A stretch of DNA of 64,000 nucleotides, from positions 1 to 64,000 of the forward strand of contig JAQBOA010000052.1 in NCBI GenBank assembly GCA_028288305.1, in the 5' to 3' direction. The notes under the pieces were generated by a model, which was not told the origin of the DNA, ran no database searches, and saw nothing but the letters and a program-made list of their open reading frames with translations. The first letter of the stretch is position 1. Each line of letters opens with the position of its first letter. Position numbers and translations under genes: made by a program. This document shows, one piece after another, positions 27,617 to 36,415 of this stretch. This DNA is from Mucilaginibacter sp. GTDB lineage: Bacteria > Bacteroidota > Bacteroidia > Sphingobacteriales > Sphingobacteriaceae.

Positions 27617-28045
27617 CTATAAACTATTCAGTAGGTCAGTCATTTCACTATCACAGGTCATCCTGTTTTGAATGTCTATTAATATTTCATTTATATCATT
27701 CAAAAGAACGTTATACTCTTTAATTTCATTGACAAAGCAATCTTTTAATTTACCTTCAGCAAAAGACTGGATTAACCTTGTTGTTGTGAAAACTAAATTA
27801 TTTATTGATTCTGAAACTGAAACAAGTTCTTCTATTGGTTGTGATTTTTCCAAAAATGAAACCACCATTTCAATAACTGTCTTGTAATAAGGAATAAGTT
27901 TAGTGTGAGTAGCTCTGATTTCGTTTATTTTATCTAAAAATGTATCTACCTGTCCATGCTCAAAAAGAATTAACTTTTGTTCAACAAGCACATGTGTAGC
28001 TTTCTTTTGTAATTCAATAAAATTATCTTCAATAACTAAGTTCAT
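27617..28045 (-). CDS. Helical protein, putative partner of the RelE-like protein
   Basis: Frame is open from 28081, but ATG at 28045 gives MNLVIEDNFIELQKKATHVLVEQK and is preferred. The 142-residue product is almost entirely helical and acidic (long amphipathic segments about 30-75, 85-135), with no DNA-binding motif or membrane segment. It is directly upstream of the toxin-like gene, the order expected for an antitoxin. I do not recognise the family; the antitoxin idea rests on position and acidity only. Confidence 0.5.
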   Translation of the reverse strand: MNLVIEDNFIELQKKATHVLVEQKLILFEHGQVDTFLDKINEIRATHTKLIPYYKTVIEMVVSFLEKSQPIEELVSVSESINNLVFTTTRLIQSFAEGKLKDCFVNEIKEYNVLLNDINEILIDIQNRMTCDSEMTDLLNSL

Positions 28046-28180
28046 AATGCAATCTCTTTTAAAAGCAATAAAAGGCTTCAACTTTATTTAGTTGCTCAAT
28101 ACAAATATAACCTTTTAATTATACAAAGTTTAAGCACCGACAAGCATGACTCCACCTCTCGTAATTCATCCAATAATTTG

Positions 28181-28213
28181 AGACTTACGAAGTTTTAAAA
28201 ACTTCGTAAGTCT
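28181..28213. repeat. Palindromic repeat GACTTACGAAGTTTT
   Basis: Inverted repeat of about 15-bp arms (GACTTACGAAGTTTT and its complement) with a one-base centre, between nuoM and the two-gene module. The same skeleton occurs at 61614-61646 (AACTTACTAAGTTTT). It has no T-tract of its own on the minus strand beyond its ends, so it is more like a dispersed palindrome than a dedicated terminator. Confidence 0.85.
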
Positions 28214-28226
28214 TTCACTGTAATTA

Positions 28227-29831
28227 TTATTTAACCTGCAAAAATTGTATTAAAGCCAACACCGAATCATTGATCTTAGCAAATACCAGCGAGGGCATTA
28301 ATCCTAAAGCTAATACCATGAGCGCCAAAGGCAACAAGGTGATTTTTTCGCGAAGATTCAAATCCGTTAATGCTGTTTGCCATACAGAACCGCCTTTCAA
28401 ATTCACCGGGCCAAAAAACATGCGCTGTAAGGTCCACAAAAAATAAGCTGCACCTAATAAAATACCTACAGACCCGCATACTGCCATCCAGTATGGCAAC
28501 AAACAATTTACTGTTGTTGATTTAAACGCCCCGGTTAATGAAAAAGCTTCGCCAATAAATGCAGAAAACCCCGGCAGACCTAATGATGCAAAAAAAGCAA
28601 TCATCACAAAAGTGGTATACTTTGGCATAATCGATGCTAATCCCCTGAAATGAGTTATGCCCCTGTCATGCACACGGTTATAAATCACGCCCGCTAAAAA
28701 GAACAGCATGGTTGATAAAAATCCATGACTTACCATTTGCATAACCGCGCCACTAATTCCTTCGGCTGTTTGTGAGGCTATTCCCAATAAAACAAATCCC
28801 ATGTGTGATACTGACGAGTACGCGATCATTCGTTTCAAGTCATGCTGGGCGAGCGCGTTCATTGCGCCATATAAAATAGATATCACCCCTAAAAGTCCCA
28901 GCCAATAGGCGTCAGCCGAAGCAATATCTGGGAAAATACTAATGCATACTCTGATAATACCATACCCCCCTATTTTTAGCAATATCCCCGCAAGGATAAT
29001 AGAAACCGGTGTCGGCGCTTCAACATGCGCGTCAGGCAGCCAGGTATGTAACGGAACAACAGGCACCTTTATAGCAAACGCTATAAACAATACCACAAAG
29101 CCAACCGCCCTGGCCGAAAAGCCAAAAATTGTTTGATGGCTTAAAACAGAAAACACCGACCCCGGCTGATAGTTTGCCGGGTTCATCATTTGCACCATAT
29201 TAAAGGTATGATTGCCTGTTACAGGGTCTTTAACCGATAAATAAAGGCCAATCATAACCAGCAGCATAAAAACAGACCCAAATAAGGTATAAAGAAAAAA
29301 CTTTATAGCTGCATATTCCCGCCTTGCTCCGCCCCACATTCCTATTAAAAAATATAGTGGTAATAGCATTAGTTCGTAAAAAATATAAAAGAGGAAAAAG
29401 TCCAGGGAGCAGAATACGCCGGTTACCGCCATATCCAGTATTAAAAACAGCACAAAAAATCCTTTTAAATTACTGATGATTTCCCATGATGCTAAAGCGG
29501 CAATCACTAAAACGAATGAAGTCATCACCAGCAGTGTTACCGATATGCCATCAATACCAACAAAATAATCAATCTGCATTTTACCCATTGCGCCCAGGTC
29601 AAGATTAATCCAGGGCAGTTTTTGCATAAATTGAAACTGGCTTTCGTGGTTAATTCCACCAAAAGCGGCACCAGTTTTAAAATTGCAATATATCCATATA
29701 CTCATACCTAACTGTAACAAGGTAGCCAGCAGGGTTATATATTTAAAACTGTTTCGCCATGCAGACGGGAGCACCGTGATGATAAATCCGAACAGAAGGG
29801 GAGTAAATATAATTAGAGTTAGAATGTTCAT
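28227..29831 (-). CDS. nuoM: NADH-quinone oxidoreductase subunit M
   Basis: Proton-pumping antiporter-like subunit of complex I, 534 residues with about 14 helices. Typical motifs are FFLFYIFYELMLLPLYFLIGMWGG, KVPVVPLHTWLPDAHVEAPTPVSIILAGILLKIGGYG and DLKRMIAYSSVSHMGFV. The key Glu in the YELMLLP helix and the helix-7 Lys are present. It lies 103 bp downstream of nuoL, the gap being filled with a low-complexity repeat. Confidence 0.96.
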   Translation of the reverse strand: MNILTLIIFTPLLFGFIITVLPSAWRNSFKYITLLATLLQLGMSIWIYCNFKTGAAFGGINHESQFQFMQKLPWINLDLGAMGKMQIDYFVGIDGISVTLLVMTSFVLVIAALASWEIISNLKGFFVLFLILDMAVTGVFCSLDFFLFYIFYELMLLPLYFLIGMWGGARREYAAIKFFLYTLFGSVFMLLVMIGLYLSVKDPVTGNHTFNMVQMMNPANYQPGSVFSVLSHQTIFGFSARAVGFVVLFIAFAIKVPVVPLHTWLPDAHVEAPTPVSIILAGILLKIGGYGIIRVCISIFPDIASADAYWLGLLGVISILYGAMNALAQHDLKRMIAYSSVSHMGFVLLGIASQTAEGISGAVMQMVSHGFLSTMLFFLAGVIYNRVHDRGITHFRGLASIMPKYTTFVMIAFFASLGLPGFSAFIGEAFSLTGAFKSTTVNCLLPYWMAVCGSVGILLGAAYFLWTLQRMFFGPVNLKGGSVWQTALTDLNLREKITLLPLALMVLALGLMPSLVFAKINDSVLALIQFLQVK

Positions 29832-29934
29832 GAGTTAGGGTCAGGATACAAGAAATAAGAACCAAGATGTGAGATTTTCACAGATAACTTTAACCTTTCG
29901 ACTTTCGCCTTTAACCTTTTCCCGTATCTCATAT
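29832..29934. repeat. Low-complexity repeat between nuoL and nuoM
   Basis: Contains words GTCAGGATACAAGAAATAAG, GATGTGAGATTTTCAC, CTTTCGACTTTCGCCTTTAACC and CCGTATCTCATATC. The end resembles 63375-63420 (CTCGTATCTAAAATCTCACATCT). It is non-coding. Confidence 0.55.
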
Positions 29935-32001
29935 CTAAAAAACAATTTTTAAAATGAATAATGCCAATATAATCACCAGCATACTAAATAAATAATACTG
30001 AACCTTGCCGCCCTGGAATTTTCTTGCGAAATTACTTATAGCCTCAACTATCGCAACTAATAAATTCAAAAAGCCATCAATAATATGGTGGTCTACCCAG
30101 GCGCTTAGCTTTGATAGTATTATACCGGTTTTTACCAATAAGCTTATAAAACCATCAATAACTTCGCGGTCAAACCAAAAAGAGGCAGTACTTAAAGTCA
30201 GTACAGGTTTCACAATAACTTTATTATAAATTTTGTCAAAGTACCATTCCTTAAAGGATAAACGGTATAAAAATCCCTCTTGAGGAAAAATATTTGTCTT
30301 GCGCTTTACGTAAATTGTATAAGCCACGTATATGACAATTATGCTTAAAATATTTACCCCAGCCGGGATGAGCGTATGATATACGTCTTCGCGTTCCAAC
30401 CCGCCGTTGATTGCAAATCCTTTAAACAGCCATGCCTGTTCGTACAACAAGGGGTTCACGGAAAACAATGGAAACAAACAGCCTATGGCTAATAAAACCA
30501 AAGGTAACTTATACTGCCATCCCCCATCTTTAATATGAAGTTTAATATCAGGTTTACCGTGTAACATCCTTAACTCGCCAAAAAACACCTTCACGATTAA
30601 CCGGGTCACATAAAAGGCAGTAAGCCATGTGGTAAGTAATGCAAAAATGGGTATTAATTTAAAAACTCCATTCCTTCCTTCCGACCATTCAAACGACTGG
30701 ATCAAAATACTGTCTTTTGATAGATAACCCGATGTTAAAGGCAAGCCAATCAATGCCAATCCGCCAATCACAGTTGCAATAAATGTAAACGGCAGCTTTT
30801 TACGCAAACCACCCATATTGTTGATATTTTGCGGGTCGATGTCCATTGCGTTATCATCCTTGATATGCGCCATTTGATGGATCACAATACCGGCCACTAA
30901 AAACAGCAGGCACTTGAAAAAAGCATGTGTAACCAAATGAAACAGTGAAGACGCATAAGCGCCTATACCCATCGCCATAATCATAAAGCCGAGCTGTGAT
31001 ATGGTAGAGTACGCGAGGATACGTTTCAGGTCATTTTGCGTGAGCGCGATGGTTGCAGCCATAAAAGCGGTGAAACAACCTATTATAGCTAAAATGGTCA
31101 ATTCTAAGCCGTTAAACAAAGGGTAAACCCTGCCTAATAAAAATACACCCGCAGCTACCATTGTTGCCGCGTGAATAAGCGCCGATACAGATGTTGGCCC
31201 TTCCATTGCATCGGGAAGCCAAGTATGTAAAGGAAATTGTGCTGATTTTGCTGCAACTGCTAAAAAGATACCGCCGCAAGCGATATATTGCCAGATAGAA
31301 GGTAATGAACCTAACGGTGCAACCCACAATCCATTTTTAATAACCGATTGTGCTATTAATCCTTTATCAGCAAAAAGTTGGGTAATATCAAAAGTATGGT
31401 ATTGCGAAAAGAGAATAATGATTGCTGTTAAAAGCCCAATATCCCCTATCCTGTTCATGATGAAGGCTTTTTTATTCGCTTGCACTGCCTTATCACGTGT
31501 AAACCAAAAACCGATAAGCAGGTAGGATGAAAAACCAACCAGTTCCCAAAAGATATAAAACAATATTAAATTATCCACCACAACCAGAGCCAGCATACTA
31601 AAGCAAAAAAAACTGAGATAAGCGAAGTAACGACTGAGATTTTCATCGCCTTTCATATAGGCGGTAGAGTAAATATGAACGGGCATGGCAATTAAACTAA
31701 CCAACAACAGCATTAAAACCGAAAGGTTATTTAATAAAATACCTGTATATATTTTAGTATTACCAATGGTAAACCAAAGCTGCTGTTGATGGACTATGTG
31801 ATTACTGTTCCATACTTTGGCAAATACAAAAACAGATAAAACACAGCTTATTAATATTGCTATAGTTGATGCCCATCCTGAAACCTTATTCCATTTAGCA
31901 GGAATTGAAAAATTAATTACAAAAGCAAGTAGTGGCATCAACACTGCTGCCAGTGTGAAATGGATGGTTAAGGTATCTATAGATTGTAGAAAATCTTCCA
32001 A
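29935..32001 (-). CDS. nuoL: NADH-quinone oxidoreductase subunit L
   Basis: The largest antiporter-like subunit of complex I, 688 residues, about 16 helices with the C-terminal lateral helix. Motifs include FYIFWELVGFSSYLLIGFWF, KSAQFPLHTWLPDAMEGPTSVSALIHAATMVAAGVFLLGR and NDLKRILAYSTISQLGFM. The frame's only reasonable start is TTG at 32001 (next ATG is 21 codons inside the first helix). Downstream of nuoK by 160 bp that hold a 24-bp-arm inverted repeat. Confidence 0.95.
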   Translation of the reverse strand: MEDFLQSIDTLTIHFTLAAVLMPLLAFVINFSIPAKWNKVSGWASTIAILISCVLSVFVFAKVWNSNHIVHQQQLWFTIGNTKIYTGILLNNLSVLMLLLVSLIAMPVHIYSTAYMKGDENLSRYFAYLSFFCFSMLALVVVDNLILFYIFWELVGFSSYLLIGFWFTRDKAVQANKKAFIMNRIGDIGLLTAIIILFSQYHTFDITQLFADKGLIAQSVIKNGLWVAPLGSLPSIWQYIACGGIFLAVAAKSAQFPLHTWLPDAMEGPTSVSALIHAATMVAAGVFLLGRVYPLFNGLELTILAIIGCFTAFMAATIALTQNDLKRILAYSTISQLGFMIMAMGIGAYASSLFHLVTHAFFKCLLFLVAGIVIHQMAHIKDDNAMDIDPQNINNMGGLRKKLPFTFIATVIGGLALIGLPLTSGYLSKDSILIQSFEWSEGRNGVFKLIPIFALLTTWLTAFYVTRLIVKVFFGELRMLHGKPDIKLHIKDGGWQYKLPLVLLAIGCLFPLFSVNPLLYEQAWLFKGFAINGGLEREDVYHTLIPAGVNILSIIVIYVAYTIYVKRKTNIFPQEGFLYRLSFKEWYFDKIYNKVIVKPVLTLSTASFWFDREVIDGFISLLVKTGIILSKLSAWVDHHIIDGFLNLLVAIVEAISNFARKFQGGKVQYYLFSMLVIILALFILKIVF

Positions 32002-32031
32002 TTTAATTTTTTTTTGAGTTCTTATCTCACC

Positions 32032-32112
32032 GTCATTGCGAGGTACGAAGCAATCTCTATACTATGCATTACCGCTTAGCATGTCGGGGATTGCTTCGTA
32101 CCTCGCAATGAC
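32032..32112. repeat. 24-bp-arm inverted repeat, GTCATTGCGAGG family
   Basis: The left arm 32032-32055 begins GTCATTGCGAGG and ends GAAGCAATC; the right arm 32089-32112 is its exact reverse complement. A 33-bp loop lies between. The element is well known from Bacteroidota intergenic DNA (sequences of form GTCATTGCGAGGnACGAAGCAATC) and sits inside the nuo operon between nuoK and nuoL. A decayed half copy lies near 19024-19045. Confidence 0.93.
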
Positions 32113-32161
32113 GCTTAAAATATCTTTATAAGGAACGAAGTTTATGGTCATTCCCTGTTAT

Positions 32162-32467
32162 TCAATCTTTCAATTTATCAATCTTTCCCGGATCAATCGT
32201 TTTATACTGCTTATAAACATTTAAAATAATTGCCAACGCCACTGCTGTTGTAGCTGCTGCAAGCACAATGGCAAACAGGGCAAACATTTGTCCGCCATTG
32301 TTAAAGCGGTCATATTTGCCGAATGCTACCAGGTTTAAAATGGCGGCGTTCAGCATTAGTTCAATACCTATCAGTATTTGAATAGCGTTGTGTTTGGACA
32401 CGATCATATACAAACCAATGCAAAATAAAACCGCGCTTACTATCAAAAAATCGGTTAATGAGATCAT
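32162..32467 (-). CDS. nuoK: NADH-quinone oxidoreductase subunit K
   Basis: Small membrane subunit of complex I, 101 residues and three helices. Carries the conserved membrane Glu in IGIELMLNAAILNLVAF and the second Glu-equivalent region in the last helix. It overlaps nuoJ by four bases (ATGA type), showing translational coupling. Confidence 0.95.
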   Translation of the reverse strand: MISLTDFLIVSAVLFCIGLYMIVSKHNAIQILIGIELMLNAAILNLVAFGKYDRFNNGGQMFALFAIVLAAATTAVALAIILNVYKQYKTIDPGKIDKLKD

Positions 32468-33012
32468 GCCCCTCTCCCCTTCCTTGATAAATGGGCAGCG
32501 CCAACCAACGCCAGCATCAATAAAATCGAGATTGCTTCAAATGGCAGTAAATATCTTGTCATCAGGCCAACGCCAATATCTTCAGTCATAGCGGCATTAA
32601 CAGGAATATCGTTTTTCGATTCAATTGATTTTTTTACCCATTCCAGGTTATTTGCATCAACCTTAATTATCATATTCAGCAATACAATCAAAAACAAGGC
32701 TGCTAATAAAAAAGCAGGCAGTTTGCCAATGCTGATAAATTGTTTTTGTTGCAATGCCATAGCATTTAATGTTTCCCTTCCTGATAGCATAAAGGCAAAC
32801 AGGATGAGCACCAGGATACCCCCAACATAAATCACAATTTGGGTAACGGCTACAAAATCGGCTAAAGCCAATACATATAGTCCTGCCAAAGCAAACAGGG
32901 TTATAAAAAACATAAAGATGGAACGCACCAAATTTTTAGTAGCAGCTACAAATACCGCCGAAGCCAGCGCAATAAAGCTCATCACATAAAAAAGCATCTG
33001 CGCTAAGTTCAT
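32464..33012 (-). CDS. nuoJ: NADH-quinone oxidoreductase subunit J
   Basis: Membrane subunit of complex I, 182 residues with five helices. It shows the typical LVRSIFMFFITLFALAGLYVLALADFVAVTQIVIYVGGILVLILFAFML stretch with the pi-bulge helix. It overlaps nuoI and nuoK by four bases each. Confidence 0.94.
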   Translation of the reverse strand: MNLAQMLFYVMSFIALASAVFVAATKNLVRSIFMFFITLFALAGLYVLALADFVAVTQIVIYVGGILVLILFAFMLSGRETLNAMALQQKQFISIGKLPAFLLAALFLIVLLNMIIKVDANNLEWVKKSIESKNDIPVNAAMTEDIGVGLMTRYLLPFEAISILLMLALVGAAHLSRKGRGA

Positions 33013-33596
33013 GAGCCACCCTCCTTTTTCTGCATCGCAGCCATTTTTGCTGCCTGCCTTTCGGCCTGCTGCTGTTCAAACTCACGTCTTTTTTGAGTGG
33101 CATCTTCAGGTGTCATATCAGAAAATTTATAAGTGAGCTCGTTGAGGCCAACTACACTCCTGTCATACTGGTTGGTCATCACAATACATTCTGTCGGACA
33201 AACAATGGTACACAGGCCGCAATACATACATTTGGCCATATCAATATCAAATTTGGCCGCATATAACCTTTTTGTTGTGCCGTCGGATGTTTGGCCGATA
33301 GCCTCCGTTGCTTTTATGGCTTCAATATCAATACAATCAACCGGACAAACTTTGGCGCAAAGGTCGCACACAATACAATCATCCATTTCCACATCAAGCT
33401 GGTAACGGCCAACTTCAGGTATCGGAAGGCTTTGATGCGGATATTGAATGGTATTAGTACCTTCCAGCCGTTTAAAGTAATTAGCATCACTCGCAGGCAA
33501 AATATTTCTTTTTCCATGTGATGAAAAAAGATGCCTTAAGGTGATCGATAATCCCTTTAATGCTGTGGCAAAACCGTTTATTATCTTGTTAGTCAT
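33009..33596 (-). CDS. nuoI: NADH-quinone oxidoreductase subunit I
   Basis: Ferredoxin-like subunit of complex I carrying two [4Fe-4S] clusters. Two CxxCxxCxxxCP motifs are intact: Cys74, 77, 80, 84 (CIVCDLCAKVCP) and Cys123, 126, 129, 133 (CMYCGLCTIVCP), with further Cys88 and Cys137. The N-terminal stretch KGLSITLRHLF is the amphipathic membrane-docking helix. The C-terminus has a Gln/Arg/Ala-rich tail (EFEQQQAERQAAKMAAMQKK). Four-base overlap with nuoJ. Confidence 0.96.
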   Translation of the reverse strand: MTNKIINGFATALKGLSITLRHLFSSHGKRNILPASDANYFKRLEGTNTIQYPHQSLPIPEVGRYQLDVEMDDCIVCDLCAKVCPVDCIDIEAIKATEAIGQTSDGTTKRLYAAKFDIDMAKCMYCGLCTIVCPTECIVMTNQYDRSVVGLNELTYKFSDMTPEDATQKRREFEQQQAERQAAKMAAMQKKEGGS

Positions 33597-33669
33597 TAGT
33601 CATTTGTCATTATGTCATTGATCATTAGATTATTGGTTTTTAATGACCAATGACATAATGACTAATGAC
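33597..33669. repeat. TCATT-family hairpin repeat between nuoH and nuoI
   Basis: Near-tandem GTCATTAGTCATTTGTCATT units followed by the reverse complement (AATGACCAATGACATAATGAC...). Same family as 10320-10402. Confidence 0.85.
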
Positions 33670-33673
33670 CTTT

Positions 33674-34744
33674 CTACATTAACCATAGTCGCCAAATGCC
33701 TGATATCAGCATACAGGCAAATGCAAGCGGTGTTAATACTTTCCAGCAAAGGGCCATTAGTTGATCTACCCTAAACCGGGGTAATGTCCACCTGATCCAC
33801 ATTTGTATGCCTACCAGGGCCAGCGTCTTTGCTATTATCCATAAAATTCCCCATACTGCACCGCTTGTCCAGTTTGCTAACTGGATAGCGCCTATATTTG
33901 GCAGCGGCGTATTCCATGCCCCCAAAAACAGGATCACCCCAACCATTGATACCAGGAACATCATAGAGTATTCGGCTAAGAATACCAAGGCAAATCTTAA
34001 CCCGGTGTATTCAGTATGAAACCCCGCAACAAGTTCCGATTCAGCCTCCGGTATATCAAATGGCGCACGGTTACTTTCAGCCAACGAGGCAATAAAATAA
34101 ATAACAAAAGCAATCAGCAAATGCGGCGCCCTAAAAACGTTCCACGCAAATATACCGCCGATAGAAGAAACGTCCCAAAATCCTGAAAAGTTTACTTTCT
34201 CAGGAGATAAGATACCTTGTTGTGTGGCAATATTCTGCAGATTTAATGTTTGGGCTATCATTACAACAGAGATTAGTGCGAAACCGGCAGGTATTTCGTA
34301 CGAAATTATCTGTGCAGCAGAACGCATTGCACCCAATATGGAATATTTATTGTTTGATCCCCACCCGGCCATTAATATGCCCAGTGTTTCGATGGATATG
34401 ATGGCGAAAATATAATATAATCCTAAATTTAATTTAGCAGGTACCAGTCCGGGTGCCCAAGGCAATGCAGCAAAACCAAGGTAAACAGCAATAAAAATAA
34501 TAGCGGGCGCCATCATGAATAATAGCTTATCGGCAGCAGCCGGAATAATCAGTTCCTTTTGCAGCATTTTCAAAATATCCGCGAATGTTTGCAGCGAACC
34601 AAATTTACCGGTTTCTGTAGGGCCAAGCCTGTCCTGAATAAAAGCAGATATCTTACGCTCGGCATAAACGCCAAACAAGGCGAACAGGGCTGAAAACCCA
34701 AAAAGCCCTATAGCAATAAAGAAATATGTGATATAAAAATTCAC
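33674..34744 (-). CDS. nuoH: NADH-quinone oxidoreductase subunit H
   Basis: Membrane subunit of complex I at the quinone site, 356 residues with eight or nine helices. Conserved motifs are [37 protein letters not shown] and [37 protein letters not shown]. The start is GTG at 34744. An exact -7 box (TAAGTTTG on the coding strand, 34761-34768) is 16 bp upstream. The gene upstream on the same strand is an OmpA-type protein, not nuoG, so the membrane arm is encoded apart from nuoA-G. Confidence 0.96.
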   Translation of the reverse strand: MNFYITYFFIAIGLFGFSALFALFGVYAERKISAFIQDRLGPTETGKFGSLQTFADILKMLQKELIIPAAADKLLFMMAPAIIFIAVYLGFAALPWAPGLVPAKLNLGLYYIFAIISIETLGILMAGWGSNNKYSILGAMRSAAQIISYEIPAGFALISVVMIAQTLNLQNIATQQGILSPEKVNFSGFWDVSSIGGIFAWNVFRAPHLLIAFVIYFIASLAESNRAPFDIPEAESELVAGFHTEYTGLRFALVFLAEYSMMFLVSMVGVILFLGAWNTPLPNIGAIQLANWTSGAVWGILWIIAKTLALVGIQMWIRWTLPRFRVDQLMALCWKVLTPLAFACMLISGIWRLWLM

Positions 34745-34760
34745 CGGCTTGCTTAAAATG

Positions 34761-34768
34761 CAAACTTA
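34761..34768 (-). promoter_or_regulatory. -7 promoter box of nuoHIJKLMN
   Basis: TAAGTTTG on the minus strand matches TAnnTTTG exactly and is 16 bp from the nuoH GTG. It supports transcription of nuoH-N as a unit of its own. Confidence 0.45.
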
Positions 34769-34816
34769 GTAAAATTGGTTGATTGCGTGAATAGTTGACT
34801 AAATCAGTAGATAAAA

Positions 34817-35695
34817 TTATTTATTATCAACGATCAAAATTTCTACGCGCCGGTTCACGGCCCTGTCATATTCAGTAGCTTCGGGGTAAACTTCGGGCTT
34901 GCTGCTGCCGACCCCTGTGTAATGCATCCGCTTTTTGACGATGCCGTTTTTTGCTAAATAATCATAAATAAACTTTGCCCTGCTAAGCGACAAACCATAT
35001 TCACGGGTATCAATATCAAATGCATCAGGGTGATTGTAATCACAGCAAATATGTCCACGTATTTCAAAATAAAGCTTATTATTCTTTTTCAAGTAGGCTA
35101 ACAATAATTTAATGTAATAATCAGACGCCGGGTTCAAAAAATGCCTGCCCGGAGGGAAGTTTAGTTCCTGCAGTAAAATACTGCTGCCTGGGTGGAGAGT
35201 AGTCAGGCGATTGATCTTATTATTAAACGTTTTCTCATCGATGGGGGGCGGCTCCGGCACTTGCCTTTCACCCACCGTTGGCGGTAGCCTGGGTATCTTT
35301 ATGCCTTGCCTTGTTTTCATGATGATATCTATCCTGCGCGACATAGGCTCGCCATATTTCAGGTCTTTTTTTAATGCAGACACCGTACCTTTTCCCTCTG
35401 TTGTGATCAGCGGGTATTTGCTCAGGCAAAAGATGTAAGCTTTAGCAGTCTCGGCGCGGTTTACCGACAACAAAAAGTTCTTGGGATTGTCCCCTAAAAA
35501 ATCGGCATATCCAATAATATGGATACGCGGGTAATATTTCAACCATTTACCAAAGGCGTCAAGTTTATGCTGATTATCGTCAGATAGCTGGGATTCATTT
35601 ATCCCGAAAAACAACCTGACCGTATCAATTTCCTGCCCGAACGAAGAAGCGCCTTTTAACAAAAAAAGAATAACAAAACAGGTTTTTATGTTCAT
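34817..35695 (-). CDS. Periplasmic protein with two OmpA-like domains
   Basis: A 292-residue secreted protein (signal about 1-20) with two tandem OmpA-type peptidoglycan-binding domains. The first (about 25-125) has DTVRLFFGINESQLSDDNQHKLDAFGKWL and RAETAKAYI; the second (about 165-290) has LNFPPGRHFLNPASDYYIKLLLAYL, RGHICCDYN, LSLSRAKFIYDYLAKNGI and NRRVEILIV. The domains are joined by a Pro-rich linker. Such proteins tether the outer membrane or complexes to peptidoglycan. It lies 72 bp upstream of nuoH on the same strand, but no functional link is known. Confidence 0.85.
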   Translation of the reverse strand: MNIKTCFVILFLLKGASSFGQEIDTVRLFFGINESQLSDDNQHKLDAFGKWLKYYPRIHIIGYADFLGDNPKNFLLSVNRAETAKAYIFCLSKYPLITTEGKGTVSALKKDLKYGEPMSRRIDIIMKTRQGIKIPRLPPTVGERQVPEPPPIDEKTFNNKINRLTTLHPGSSILLQELNFPPGRHFLNPASDYYIKLLLAYLKKNNKLYFEIRGHICCDYNHPDAFDIDTREYGLSLSRAKFIYDYLAKNGIVKKRMHYTGVGSSKPEVYPEATEYDRAVNRRVEILIVDNK

Positions 35696-35860
35696 TTAAA
35701 GCTTCGGCTATGGGCTGGAATTTAATATTTTAATGTTTAAAAACAAAGTTTCTTTGTGCGGCTACTTTTCGGAAAGAGATGACCTCACCTTGCGCTGCAT
35801 GTAGTTCTATGAGATATTGAGCCAAAATAATAAACTACTATATCTGGATAAAAATCCTTA

Positions 35861-36409
35861 TCAGAATAATCGCTCTAAATTAAAATACATAATTCTTGTT
35901 TTATCTTCTTTGTCATCCAATAAAAACTCAAAACTATTATTCTTATAATATTTGGTTTGTTTTTCTTTATTAATGGCATCGAGAAGTAAGAATTTACAGG
36001 CAAGTTTATGATCTATAATTGAAAACCCTTTTATAAAGTCCATTAATTGATAAGCTATTCCGGTCTTATGATATTTTTCTGCAACTCCCAAACGACCGAC
36101 TTTAATTGCCGGATATTGCCTGATTCTTTTTGCGTTAGGTATTGATGATTTTCTATGAAGCCTGTTAAATATAGTGTTTGTATAGCCTTTATCTTCTCCA
36201 CGATCCACTAAACAATCATTAGAAATACTAAAGTAGGCGACAATAGCATTGTCACTATCTAAGAAAAGATAGGTGTTTGCCATTCTTTCCGTTTGATATT
36301 GCAAGGCATCCTCTTTCAAAAAATTTGTTATTTCATCCTCTCCGCATTCAAAATTATTTAAAACAAGATCGCTGTTTAATTGAATGAAGATAAAATCAGA
36401 AAGATCCAA
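35861..36409 (-). CDS. GNAT acetyltransferase, possible TacT/AtaT-type toxin
   Basis: A 182-residue GCN5-related acetyltransferase. The N-terminal NNFECGEDEITNFLKEDALQYQTERMANTYLFLDSDNAIVAYFSIS and the acetyl-CoA strand AIKVGRLGVAEKYHKTGIAYQLMDF follow the pattern of aminoacyl-tRNA-acetylating toxins (F-CG--xLDxFLK-A--QxxxxxxxTYV). The usual R/QxxGxG loop is degenerate (KYHKTGIA). It follows a 50-codon gene by 6 bases, the arrangement of toxin-antitoxin modules. Enzyme class is secure; the toxin role is inference. Confidence 0.8.
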   Translation of the reverse strand: MDLSDFIFIQLNSDLVLNNFECGEDEITNFLKEDALQYQTERMANTYLFLDSDNAIVAYFSISNDCLVDRGEDKGYTNTIFNRLHRKSSIPNAKRIRQYPAIKVGRLGVAEKYHKTGIAYQLMDFIKGFSIIDHKLACKFLLLDAINKEKQTKYYKNNSFEFLLDDKEDKTRIMYFNLERLF

Positions 36410-36415
36410 GATAGA

